Source: DASRBO01 sp035653595
GTDB taxonomy: Bacteria; Actinomycetota; Acidimicrobiia; Acidimicrobiales; JAJPHE01
Assembly (NCBI GenBank): GCA_035653595.1
Contig: DASRBO010000001.1
Span: 13,608 to 77,607 of the forward strand
Reading direction: 5' to 3'
Length of the DNA stretch: 64,000 bases
The notes under the pieces were generated by a model. That model ran no database searches. It worked only from the letters and a program-made list of their open reading frames with translations, and was not told where the DNA came from. Of this stretch, positions 32,514 to 40,780 are shown piece by piece. A program made the translations under genes and the position numbers. Position 1 is the stretch's first letter, and each line of letters begins with the position of its first letter.

Positions 32514-34250
32514 ATGGACGAAGCCTGGATAGTCGACAACCCGCCCTCGACCCGCTACCCGATCTACACCCGGGGCAACGTCGGCGAGGTGTTCCCCGAT
32601 CCGGTGGCTCCCCTCTCCTGGACCCTGGCCGGCCGACCGGGTTCGGAGCCGGCCTGGCGGGACGCCCTGGTCCGCTTCGGCGCCTTCGAGCAGTCCGAGT
32701 TCGATCCCGACGAGCTGGAGATCCTCGGCGTCTTCTACGGCTACTGCTACCTGAACGTGTCCGTGTCGCGGATCTTCGGCGTCAGGACACCGGGGCTGAC
32801 CCCCGAAACCATCGACTACACCCTGTTCGGGACCCAGGCCGAGGTCCAGCCCTACACCCCCCTGCCTACGGACGAGAGCCCCGAGCGCACGACGGCGGTG
32901 GGCCAGACCCTCGGCTGGGTGCTGAGCGTCGACCACCTGCCCGATCTCGATGCCGACCGCAGGGCCATGGCCGAGCTGCGGGCCGCCCGGCCGGACGTCG
33001 GATCCATGGGCGAGCGTCAGTTGGTGGACCGGGTGCGGGAGCACATGGAGCGCTGGTTCCGGCACCTGTTCTCCCAGCACCTGTTCATCACCTACGCCTC
33101 CACCGTGGGGACGGGCATCGTCTCGACGGTGTGCCAGCAGATCGGGGAGCCGGGCCTCGCCATGCCTCTGCTGTCGGGTCTCGGTGGGGTGGACTCGGCC
33201 GCTCCTTCGGTGGCCATGTGGGACCTGGGCCGCTCCATCGCCGCGTCCCGCAGCCTCACGCGGCTCTTCGACGGCGGGACCGACGGGCTGCAGGACCGCC
33301 TCCGGGCCAGCGACGACCCCGACGCTCGTCGGTTCGAGGACGCCTTTGCCGCATTCCTCGTGGAGTTCGGGTCCCGCGGGCCGAACGAGTGGGAGATGAG
33401 CTGCCCGACCTGGGAGACCGACCCCGACATGGCCCTGGTGGCCATCGACCGCATGAGGCTGCTGCCCGACAGCGCCGCCCCGGCCCTCCACGCGGCCAAG
33501 CTCGCCTCAGACCGGCAGGCGGCGGCGGACAAGGTCCGCTCGGCGCTGACGGGCAACGCCGAGGCCCTCGGCCAGTTCGAGGCCGGCCTGCACTCAGCCT
33601 CGGTCTTCCTGCCGGCCCGGGAACGGACCAAGACCACCATCGTCCGCCTGGTGCAGGAGTCCAGGGTGATGATGCGGGAGCTGGGCCGGCGGCGGGTGGA
33701 GAGCGGGGACTTCGAGCGCCCGACCGATTTCGCCATGCTCACCAGCGATGAGCTGGAGGACTTCCTTTCCAACCCCGAGCCGTTCCGGGGCCTGATCCGC
33801 TCCCGCCACGCCCGCTGGGAGCAGCTGCGTGCCCTGGTCCCTCCGTTCGTTCTCAACGGCGAGCTGGTGCCGCCGTCGCGCTGGCAGGCCAGCGCCGACC
33901 GGCCGTCGCACCCGGCGCTGGCAGGGGAGGTGCTGGCCGGCATACCGGGCTGCGCCGGCGAGGCGACCGGCCGGGCCCGGGTGGTGCTCGATCCAGCCCA
34001 CGGCGGCGAGCTCCATCCGGGCGAGGTCCTGGTCGCTCCCAGCACGGACCCGTCCTGGACGCCGCTGTTCGTGCCCGCCGCTGCCGTCGTGGTCGACGTG
34101 GGCGCCCAGCTCAGCCACGCGGTGATCGTCTCCCGCGAGCTCGGCATCCCCTGCGTGGTGTCGGTGAGCGACGCCACCAGGAGGCTGCGCACCGGATCGC
34201 TGGTCCGGGTGGACGGCACCTCGGGCCTGGTGACGGTCATCGACCCCTGA
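32514..34250 (+). CDS. PEP-utilising-enzyme mobile-domain protein without ATP-grasp domain
   Basis: 578 residues. The C-terminal 80 residues are a swivelling phosphohistidine domain, with the catalytic His535 in AQLSHAVIVSRELGIPCVV, as in PEP synthase and rifampicin phosphotransferase. The 480 residues before it form a mixed helical region (PVAPLSWTLAG near the start, as in the mobile half of PEP-synthase-like proteins). No ATP-grasp nucleotide-binding domain is present, so an ATP-binding partner would be needed. AAGGAG precedes the ATG, 31 bases after the LigD-type gene. The substrate is unknown. Confidence 0.85.
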   Translation: MDEAWIVDNPPSTRYPIYTRGNVGEVFPDPVAPLSWTLAGRPGSEPAWRDALVRFGAFEQSEFDPDELEILGVFYGYCYLNVSVSRIFGVRTPGLTPETIDYTLFGTQAEVQPYTPLPTDESPERTTAVGQTLGWVLSVDHLPDLDADRRAMAELRAARPDVGSMGERQLVDRVREHMERWFRHLFSQHLFITYASTVGTGIVSTVCQQIGEPGLAMPLLSGLGGVDSAAPSVAMWDLGRSIAASRSLTRLFDGGTDGLQDRLRASDDPDARRFEDAFAAFLVEFGSRGPNEWEMSCPTWETDPDMALVAIDRMRLLPDSAAPALHAAKLASDRQAAADKVRSALTGNAEALGQFEAGLHSASVFLPARERTKTTIVRLVQESRVMMRELGRRRVESGDFERPTDFAMLTSDELEDFLSNPEPFRGLIRSRHARWEQLRALVPPFVLNGELVPPSRWQASADRPSHPALAGEVLAGIPGCAGEATGRARVVLDPAHGGELHPGEVLVAPSTDPSWTPLFVPAAAVVVDVGAQLSHAVIVSRELGIPCVVSVSDATRRLRTGSLVRVDGTSGLVTVIDP

Positions 34251-34309
34251 GACCTGGGGCCGGACACCTGACGCCTGATGCCGGTTGCCTGCCTCGGCCG
34301 GGGACGGGG

Positions 34310-34918
34310 TCAGCGCAGCAAAAGCCCGGTCCCCCGCAGGTGGGCCGTCTCGTTGAGGGCGACCACCGAGCGCTCCCCGCTGCGGGCCGCCGCCACCCGG
34401 TTGATGCTGGTGTACAGGGGCTCGAACCACATCAATTTGGAGATCCCGAGGATGTGGGCGAAGTAGGCGTTGATCACCCCGCCGTGGCAGAAGACGGCTA
34501 CCACCCGGGAGGGGTTGGCGGAGATGATGTGCTCGAGGGCGGTCACCACCCCCCGCTGGAACTCGATCGGGTCCACGTCGAAGCTGTCGAGGCGGCCCTC
34601 GGCCATGGCCAGCCACCGCTCGTCACGGGTGGCCCTCAGCTCCTCCACCGGTATGTAGCTGGTCGCCTCCCGGTCGAACTCGCTGAGCTCCTCGTCGACC
34701 ACGATCTCGAGGTTGTGCCTGGTGGCGACCGGCTCGGCGGTCTGGCGGGCCCGCCGCATCGGGGAGGAGAAGATGCCCTCCAGCCTCTCCTCGGCCAGCC
34801 ACTGGGCCAGCCGCTCGGCCTGGGCGATCCCCCTCTCGTGCAGGCCGGGGTCGGCGCGCTCGTCCGACTCGGGCACCCGAACGGGTTCGGCGTGGCGGAT
34901 CAGCAGCAGCTCCACCAC
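34310..34918 (-). CDS. Phosphoglycerate-mutase-like histidine phosphatase
   Basis: About 202 residues. Catalytic His in ELLLIRHAEPVR, SSPMRRARQTAEPVA, and the second His in VVAVFCHGGVINAYF. GTG at 34918 directly precedes the first strand; the open frame upstream has no family sequence. Family members range from sugar-phosphate phosphatases to regulatory phosphatases; nothing in the sequence fixes the substrate. Divergent from the CNB-protease gene. Confidence 0.88.
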   Translation of the reverse strand: MVELLLIRHAEPVRVPESDERADPGLHERGIAQAERLAQWLAEERLEGIFSSPMRRARQTAEPVATRHNLEIVVDEELSEFDREATSYIPVEELRATRDERWLAMAEGRLDSFDVDPIEFQRGVVTALEHIISANPSRVVAVFCHGGVINAYFAHILGISKLMWFEPLYTSINRVAAARSGERSVVALNETAHLRGTGLLLR

Positions 34919-34995
34919 CCCAGACTTGCAGACACGACCGGCCCCGTCGGCGCCGCGCCGGCCGCAACTCTCCGGTCGCCGACCGGGCCGGTCCA

Positions 34996-35001
34996 TATAG
35001 T
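34996..35001 (+). promoter_or_regulatory. Candidate -10 of the CNB-protease/kinase pair
   Basis: TATAGT lies nine bases before the GTG at 35011, in a string ATATAGTTGACC that closely matches ATATAGTTGAAC in the pirin promoter. No ribosome-binding site is seen between it and the GTG, so the message may be leaderless or nearly so. Confidence 0.45.
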
Positions 35002-35010
35002 TGACCGGGC

Positions 35011-36441
35011 GTGAGCCGCACCGAGCGCTGGGTGAGCGGGGACCGGGGTGGCCTTGTCGGGGCAAGGCCAGCCGGTGATCGTGCCCGCTTGCAGCCCCGG
35101 GCCCGCCCGCTTCGGCGTCACGCCCCGTCGGTTCTGTTGAAGGGCCAGCTCCAGCGCCACCTCTCGGGGCTGGAGCTGTTCCGAGGCTGCGACCGCCGCA
35201 CCCTGCGTCGGGTCACCCAGTGGGGGGACGTCATCGAGGTGGGGTCCGGCGACACCATCGTCGCCGAGGACACCCTCAACTACTGGTTCTTCGTGGTGCT
35301 GACCGGCTCGGTGCGCCTGAGCCGGGCGCAGCGGGCGGTCGCCACGGTGGGCCCGGGGAGCCACTTCGGGGAGGCCGCCATCGTCGGGTTCCGGCCCCAG
35401 ACGGTCACGGCCGTGGCGACCTCGCCGGCGATCCTGTTCGTTCTGGGTGCCCGCTATCTACTGTCGCTGGCCGGTACGTCTACCCCGTTCCAGAAGGCGT
35501 TGTTCCCCGAGGTGGCGCCGGCCGACTACCCGTCCTTCGTGCAGCAGATGCTGCGGGACGGGACCCTCGAGTGGCGCCGGCTCAGCCCCAAGCGCCCCCA
35601 GGCCAGGACGGCCCCGGCGACCGCCGCCCGCCAACTGCCGCCGGGCCGGCCGCTCTCCCTGCGGGAGGCGGTGGCGGTCCTGGCCCCCCCGCCCGGTGCA
35701 ACCGGCGGCCAGCAGCCGCTGGTCCCCGCCCGCCGGCCTGCACCCCGGCCGGCGTGGGCCCTTCCGGCCGCCGCGCTGGTCGTCGCGGTGGCAGTGGTCG
35801 GCGTCGGCCTGGGCTACCACCCGCCCATGGCGGTGATCTCGCCCGGTCGGCCGATCGACGTGACGGCGGACATCCGGATCGCCGGGGTGCCGACCCGCCC
35901 GGTCCACGGCCGGCTCCTCCTGCTTTGGGTGCGCATTCGCCAACCGAACCTCGTCGGCGCCCTGAGTGCGCTGCTCCACGGTGACACCACGGCGCCGGCC
36001 GGCCCGCCACCAAGCGCGGACGACCGCGCTCGGGCCGAGGTGCAGGGCCGCCGGCAGTACCTCGACAGCCAGCACCTCGCCGTGCGCGACGCCGCTGCCG
36101 TGCTTGGACTCGACCAGCGCCGGGTCTCGGTGACCATCCGCGACCGGGGCCTGGTAGGCCCGTCAGCCGGCCTCGTCTACGCCCTGGCCATCGTCGAGAT
36201 GGCCGGCCGGCGGGACCTGCTGGGCGAACGCACCGTCGCCGTCACCGGAGAGCTCGAGCCCGACGGCCGGGTCGACGCGGTGGGGTGGGTAGGCGTGAAG
36301 GCGGCCGGCGCCCTCGGCGCCGGTGCCACCGTCATGGTGGTGCCCGCCGGCGAGCAGGCGGAGATAACCCACGGCGCCCAGGTGGTCTATCCGGTGTCGA
36401 GCCTGCAGCAGGCCGTCGCCGATCTGACGCGCTCCACATAG
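35011..36441 (+). CDS. Cyclic-nucleotide-binding domain fused through a membrane helix to a Lon-type (S16) protease domain
   Basis: 476 residues with three parts. About 45-160: CNB beta-barrel (LSGLELFRGCDRRTLRRV, FFVVLTGSVRLS, and a phosphate-binding cassette HFGEAAIVGFRPQTVTAVA that keeps the Glu and Arg). About 248-270: one transmembrane helix (PAAALVVAVAVVGVGLGY). About 272-476: extracytoplasmic-looking PDZ/Lon-like region of the YlbL/SdrC type (MAVISPGRPIDVT near its start) with the Ser-Lys dyad Ser385 (GLVGPSAGLVYALA) and Lys430 (GVKAAGALGAGA). The protease should be controlled by a nucleotide bound on the cytoplasmic side. Thirty-two bases ahead of the kinase-BRCT gene. This domain order is unfamiliar to me. 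Confidence 0.85.
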   Translation: MSRTERWVSGDRGGLVGARPAGDRARLQPRARPLRRHAPSVLLKGQLQRHLSGLELFRGCDRRTLRRVTQWGDVIEVGSGDTIVAEDTLNYWFFVVLTGSVRLSRAQRAVATVGPGSHFGEAAIVGFRPQTVTAVATSPAILFVLGARYLLSLAGTSTPFQKALFPEVAPADYPSFVQQMLRDGTLEWRRLSPKRPQARTAPATAARQLPPGRPLSLREAVAVLAPPPGATGGQQPLVPARRPAPRPAWALPAAALVVAVAVVGVGLGYHPPMAVISPGRPIDVTADIRIAGVPTRPVHGRLLLLWVRIRQPNLVGALSALLHGDTTAPAGPPPSADDRARAEVQGRRQYLDSQHLAVRDAAAVLGLDQRRVSVTIRDRGLVGPSAGLVYALAIVEMAGRRDLLGERTVAVTGELEPDGRVDAVGWVGVKAAGALGAGATVMVVPAGEQAEITHGAQVVYPVSSLQQAVADLTRST

Positions 36442-36473
36442 TGCGGCCCCGGTTCAGGTCATACTGATCACGG

Positions 36474-37580
36474 ATGGTTGTGCTGCGACGGGGCCAAGTT
36501 CTGGTGAGCGGGGACGGCTCGCGGCGCTACCTCGTCGCCGAGCCGCTCGGTGCCGGCGGTTACGCCGACGTCTTCGCCGGCTGGCGGCTCGGCCGCACCG
36601 GCCGCAAGCGCGGCGCGGTGTGCCTCAAGGTCTCCCGCGACGGCACCAGCTGGCACGGCGAGAGCTACTTCGGCCAGCTCATGGGGGGCGACCCCAGGGT
36701 GGTACAGCTCCTCGACAGCTTCCCCCACTTCACCGGCAACGGCGCCGGGCGCAAGACGCTGTTCGTTCTGGTCTTCGAGCTGGAGGACCAGAACGTGGCC
36801 GAGTGGTTCGCCAGCGGCGGCACCCCCTGGACCGAGTCAGGGGCCAGGCGGGAGCTGATCGGCCTGCTGCGCGTGCTGGAGAAGCTGCACCGGATGGGGG
36901 CCAGCCACCGCGACATCAAGCCGGACAACGTCTATGTCGCCCCCCACCGCCGTCTCAAGCTCGGCGACTTCGGCGTCGCCCGCCACGCCCCCGGAGGGGG
37001 GCCGGTGGGGGCCAGCGCCTTCGCCATCGGGTTCGTGCCTGACAGCCTGCGCACCGGCCAGCGGTCCCGGTGGTACCCGAGCGACGATCTCTACCAGCTG
37101 GGGCTGCTGATCCTCACCGTGCTCACCGGGGAGACTGTCTACCGCGCCTCGCGCCGGCGCATCGAGCGGTTGGAGCTCAGCCCCGACCTCGAGACCGCCC
37201 TGGTGCGGGCCACCGGGCCCCGGGGCAGCCGCTATCAGGACGCCGCCGAAATGCTCACCGCCCTCACCGAGCCCCATGCCGAGGTGGCCCGGCCGCGGTC
37301 GCTGGCAGGCAAGCGGGTGGTATTCACCGGCCGCCTGCCGATTGCTCACCACGAGGCCCAGGCCCGCCTGGCGGAGGTCGGGGGCATATACCAGGCGGAG
37401 GTGACCGGGCGCACCGACGTGCTGGTGGTCGGAAGCCCCTCCCCCGCCTACCGACGGGGCCGACGAGGCACCAAGTTTGCCGACGCCACCCGGGCCATCA
37501 AGGCGGGCAAGCAGATCGCCATCATCGGCTGGGACGACTTCATCCGCCTCACCCGCATCCGCCAGGCCGCCTCGGCCTGA
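36474..37580 (+). CDS. Ser/Thr protein kinase fused to a C-terminal BRCT domain
   Basis: 368 residues. The kinase (about 18-270) has a glycine loop LGAGGYADVFAG, Lys52 in AVCLKVS, the catalytic loop SHRDIKPDNV with Asp147, and LGDFGVAR with Asp165: all catalytic residues are intact. About 276-360 is a BRCT domain of the DNA-ligase/RFC type (LAGKRVVFTGRLP, RTDVLVVG, KAGKQIAIIGWDDFIRL). BRCT domains bind phosphoproteins or DNA ends, so this kinase is probably directed to DNA or replication proteins. There is no transmembrane segment or PASTA repeat. A CATACTGA element just before the ATG may be its own promoter; it could also be cotranscribed with the protease fusion. Confidence 0.9.
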   Translation: MVVLRRGQVLVSGDGSRRYLVAEPLGAGGYADVFAGWRLGRTGRKRGAVCLKVSRDGTSWHGESYFGQLMGGDPRVVQLLDSFPHFTGNGAGRKTLFVLVFELEDQNVAEWFASGGTPWTESGARRELIGLLRVLEKLHRMGASHRDIKPDNVYVAPHRRLKLGDFGVARHAPGGGPVGASAFAIGFVPDSLRTGQRSRWYPSDDLYQLGLLILTVLTGETVYRASRRRIERLELSPDLETALVRATGPRGSRYQDAAEMLTALTEPHAEVARPRSLAGKRVVFTGRLPIAHHEAQARLAEVGGIYQAEVTGRTDVLVVGSPSPAYRRGRRGTKFADATRAIKAGKQIAIIGWDDFIRLTRIRQAASA

Positions 37581-37592
37581 TCGGCGCTGCGC

Positions 37593-37862
37593 TCAGCGGC
37601 GGCCGAGGGCCCGGGCCAACTGGGCCCGGCCCATCTTCGACCGGCCGGGTATGTTCCGGCGCCTGGCCTCCTCGTAGAGCTCGGCCCTGGTGCGCGGCTC
37701 GCTGCCGCCCTCGCGCCGGCGGCGGGCCACCGCCGCGCCCTGCTTGCCGAGGGCCGTGCGGGTGCTCTTCGGCATGTGGGCGATGGTCTTCTTGGCCTTG
37801 GCCGCCTTGATCGCCTTGCCTACGTTCCGGCCGGCGGCCCGTCGCTGTCTTTCTGTTGCCAT
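37593..37862 (-). CDS. Small basic SAP/Rho-N-like DNA-binding protein
   Basis: 89 residues, strongly basic. N-terminal half: Ala/Lys-rich helix (GRNVGKAIKAAKAKKTIAHM) reminiscent of histone-like tails. C-terminal half: RTRAELYEEARRRNIPGRSKMGRAQLARAL, cited by its RAELYEEARRRNIPGRSKM core, which is the SAP/Rho N-terminal helix-extension-helix that binds nucleic acid. GGAGGTGA precedes the ATG. Convergent with the kinase-BRCT gene, 12 bases apart. Probably a nucleoid-associated protein; the exact role is unknown. Confidence 0.85.
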   Translation of the reverse strand: MATERQRRAAGRNVGKAIKAAKAKKTIAHMPKSTRTALGKQGAAVARRRREGGSEPRTRAELYEEARRRNIPGRSKMGRAQLARALGRR

Positions 37863-37960
37863 GGGCGTCACCTCCCCGGGCCATCTCCTACCCAGTGGGG
37901 CCCCCGGCGGATTCCCGTTTGCGCCGCCGGGACGGCCGGCCGGCATCGGCCGGTTGGCCA

Positions 37961-37966
37961 TAGGGT
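37961..37966 (+). promoter_or_regulatory. -10-like hexamer of the D-aminoacylase gene
   Basis: TAGGGT ends six bases before the GTG at 37973, with no ribosome-binding site; leaderless geometry. Confidence 0.4.
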
Positions 37967-37972
37967 TGCCTG

Positions 37973-39448
37973 GTGAGCCCGATCGAGCTGGCCGTGCGCG
38001 ACGTCAGGATCGTCGACGGAACCGGAGCCGCGGCGTTCGAGGGTGACGTGGGTGTGGACGGGGGCAGAATCTCCTCCGTCGGAGGAAGCGCCGGATCGGC
38101 CCGGACGGAGATCGACGGGCGGGGCATGGTGCTGGCCCCCGGCTTCGTTGACACCCACACCCACGACGACGGTGCCCTGCTGGCCCACCCCGGCCTCCAG
38201 TTCAAACTGGCCCAGGGCTGCACCAGCCTGGTGATCGGCAACTGCGGATTCAGCGCCGTGCCGGGGACACCGGGCCGGGCTCCCGCCGGGGGCCTGTTCG
38301 CTCGCATGCAGGTGACTTGGGAGGACCTCGACGGCTTCCGCGCCGCGGTCCAGGCGCGCCGGCCGGCGTGCAACTCCATCGCCCTCGTCGGACACAACTC
38401 GATGCGCTCGGCGGCCATGGGCTCGGAGCGCCGGCCCCCGAGCGACCACGAGCTGGCCCAGATGCGCTCCTGGACCAGGCAGGCGATGGACCAGGGAGCC
38501 TGTGGACTCTCGACCGGGCTCATCTACGTCCCGGGTCGCTACAGCGACACCGAGGAGGTGGTCGCCCTGGCCGAGGAGGTGGCCGACGGGGAAGGGCTTT
38601 ACGCCACCCACATGCGCAACGAGGCGGACCGGCTCCTCGAGGCGGTGGACGAGGCCATCAGCATCGGCAGGCACGCCGGGGTGGCCGTCCACATCTCCCA
38701 TCACAAGGCCATGGGCCGATCCAACTGGGGTCGGGTGGGTGACTCGCTGGCGGCCGTCGACCGGGCCAACGCCGCCGGGGCCGACGTGACCCTCGACGTG
38801 TATCCCTACACCGCCGGCAGCGGCCGGATGATCGAGTACTTCGACCTCGGGCGGATCGACCCCGAGCTGGCCGCCAGTATCCGCCTGGCCGCCTGCCCCG
38901 CCTTCCCCGAGCTGGAGGGCCGGATGCTCACCGACGTCGCCGTCGACAAGGCCATGGAGCTCACCGAGGTGGTCCGCATGATCCTGACCGCTCCCCGGGG
39001 GGAGGAGACCATCTCCATCGGCTACGGGATGTCGGAGGAGGACATCGAGACCAACCTCCGCCACCCGCTGGTCATGGTGGGGTCGGACGGCATCCCCAAC
39101 CTCAGGGGCAAGCCCCACCCCCGCCTGTTCGGCACCTTCCCCCGCATCCTGGGCGAGTACGTGCGCCAGCGGGGGGTGATCCCCCTGGAGGAGGCGGTGA
39201 GGCGGATGACCTCCCTTTCCTGCCGGCGCTTCGGCCTGGCCGAGCGGGGCGAGGTCAGGCCCGGCTGGTGGGCCGACCTGGTCCTGTTCGATCCCGACCG
39301 GGTCCTCGACCGGGCCACCTACGACGAGCCAGCCCAGGAGCCCGATGGCATCCACCTGGTGGTGGTCAACGGCCAGGTGGCCTACCGCGACGGACAGCAC
39401 ACTGGCGTGGGAGCCGGCCGGCTCCTCCACTACCGCCAGGCGGCCTGA
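37973..39448 (+). CDS. N-acyl-D-amino-acid deacylase (amidohydrolase)
   Basis: Zinc hydrolase releasing D-amino acids from N-acyl-D-amino acids; 491 residues, full length. Metal-binding HxH in GFVDTHTHDDG, the bridging Cys in VIGNCGFSAVP, His in YATHMRNE and VHISHHKAMG, and the catalytic Asp in VMVGSDGIPN. The C-terminal composite beta domain ends in RPGWWADLVLFDPD. It is followed after two bases by a beta-lactamase-fold hydrolase, a common pairing for peptide or amide turnover. Confidence 0.94.
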   Translation: MSPIELAVRDVRIVDGTGAAAFEGDVGVDGGRISSVGGSAGSARTEIDGRGMVLAPGFVDTHTHDDGALLAHPGLQFKLAQGCTSLVIGNCGFSAVPGTPGRAPAGGLFARMQVTWEDLDGFRAAVQARRPACNSIALVGHNSMRSAAMGSERRPPSDHELAQMRSWTRQAMDQGACGLSTGLIYVPGRYSDTEEVVALAEEVADGEGLYATHMRNEADRLLEAVDEAISIGRHAGVAVHISHHKAMGRSNWGRVGDSLAAVDRANAAGADVTLDVYPYTAGSGRMIEYFDLGRIDPELAASIRLAACPAFPELEGRMLTDVAVDKAMELTEVVRMILTAPRGEETISIGYGMSEEDIETNLRHPLVMVGSDGIPNLRGKPHPRLFGTFPRILGEYVRQRGVIPLEEAVRRMTSLSCRRFGLAERGEVRPGWWADLVLFDPDRVLDRATYDEPAQEPDGIHLVVVNGQVAYRDGQHTGVGAGRLLHYRQAA

Positions 39449-39450
39449 GC

Positions 39451-40764
39451 GTGGCCCCGGCGCCGGTGGACCGCGCCCGCCTGGGCGCGGCGGTGGCGGC
39501 GGCGATGGGAGAGCTCGGCATACCGGGGGTCGCTCTGGGAGTGCTCGAGGCAGAGTCGTCCTGGACCTGGTGCGGCGGCGTCACCAGCCTGGCCGATCCT
39601 CAGCCGGTCACCGAGGAGACCATCTTCCAGATCGGCTCCATCAGCAAGACCTTCGTGGCCACGGCGGCGATGGTGCTGATCGACCAGGGCCGCCTCGACC
39701 TCGACGAACCCGTCCGCTCGTACCTGCCCGAGCTGCGGCTGTCCACCGAGGAGCTCACCGCGGCCGTCACCATGCGCCATCTGCTCACCCACACCTCCGG
39801 ATGGGTGGGCGACTACTTCGGCGACACCGGTGATGGCGACGACGCCTTGGGCGCCTTCGTGGCCAAGCTGGCCAAGGCACCTCAGCTCACACCGCCCGGG
39901 CGGACCTACTCCTACAACAACACCGGGTTCAACCTGGCCGCCCACGTGGTGGCGAGGATCGCCGGCACCAGCTACGAGCGGGCCGTAAAGGACCTGGTGC
40001 TCCGCCCCCTCGGCATGCGCCGGACCTTCTACACCGCCGAGGAGGCCATAACCCGCCGGGTGGCGGTCGGCCACCGCCAGGGGCGGGTGCAGCCGTGGCG
40101 GCGCTCGAGGGCCTACAACGGGGCGGGAGGGGTGCTGTCCTGCGTGTCCGACCTCTTGCTGTACGCCGCCTTCCATAGCGGCGAAGGCAGCCCGCTGATG
40201 AGCCGGGCCTCGCTGCGCCGGATGCAGGAGGAGACCAGGCCGGCCGGCAGCCTGTGCGACGAGGTCGGCCTGGGCTGGATGGTGGACCGCATCGCCGGCC
40301 GGCGGGTGCTGCACCACGGCGGCACGACCAACGGGTACATGGCCGACCTGAGGCTGGTGCCCGAGCTGGGACTGGCCTGGGTGCTGCTCACCAACAGCCA
40401 CCACGAGCACCAGCTGGACCGGGTGGTGCTGGCGGGGCTGCTTGGGTCGACCGGCGACCAAGCCGACTTCAGCCCGGGCGACCTGTCCGAGTTCGCCGGC
40501 CGCTACCAGGCGGTGCTGGCGGAGCTGGAGGTAACCGTCGTCGAGGCCGGGTTGCGCCTGTCAGTGTCGACGCCGGCTCGGGCGCTGTGGGACCCGAACG
40601 AGGAGGCCCCACCACCGCAGTCGACCGCCCTCCGCTTCCGCGATCGTGACCGGGTGGTCGCCCTCGACATGCCCTACACCGGTCACCGGGGAGAGTTCGT
40701 CCGCGACGAGGAAGGCCGGGTGGCCTGGTTCCGCTGGGACGGGCGCATCGCCGGACGCCGGTGA
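39451..40764 (+). CDS. Serine beta-lactamase-fold hydrolase (class C/esterase type)
   Basis: 437 residues. Catalytic Ser63 and Lys66 in IGSISKTFVAT, the Tyr motif in YSYNNTGFNLAAHV, and HHGGTTNGYMAD as the KTG-equivalent box. No signal peptide, so it is a cytoplasmic peptidase or esterase rather than an antibiotic-resistance enzyme. A C-terminal lipocalin-like domain of about 100 residues (FAGRYQAVLAELEVTV onward) is usual in this group. GTG at 39451 lies two bases after the D-aminoacylase stop, so the two are cotranscribed and may act on the same D-peptide-type substrates. Confidence 0.9.
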   Translation: MAPAPVDRARLGAAVAAAMGELGIPGVALGVLEAESSWTWCGGVTSLADPQPVTEETIFQIGSISKTFVATAAMVLIDQGRLDLDEPVRSYLPELRLSTEELTAAVTMRHLLTHTSGWVGDYFGDTGDGDDALGAFVAKLAKAPQLTPPGRTYSYNNTGFNLAAHVVARIAGTSYERAVKDLVLRPLGMRRTFYTAEEAITRRVAVGHRQGRVQPWRRSRAYNGAGGVLSCVSDLLLYAAFHSGEGSPLMSRASLRRMQEETRPAGSLCDEVGLGWMVDRIAGRRVLHHGGTTNGYMADLRLVPELGLAWVLLTNSHHEHQLDRVVLAGLLGSTGDQADFSPGDLSEFAGRYQAVLAELEVTVVEAGLRLSVSTPARALWDPNEEAPPPQSTALRFRDRDRVVALDMPYTGHRGEFVRDEEGRVAWFRWDGRIAGRR

Positions 40765-40780
40765 CCGGCGCCGGGCCCGC

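Noticed and set aside
37868..39430. A 520-residue minus-strand frame opposite the D-aminoacylase gene
   Set aside because: Gly/His/Pro-rich shadow without domains; the plus strand has a complete amidohydrolase.
39451..40764. An antibiotic-resistance beta-lactamase
   Set aside because: No export signal, and the C-terminal lipocalin-like domain and operon with a D-aminoacylase fit a peptidase/esterase.
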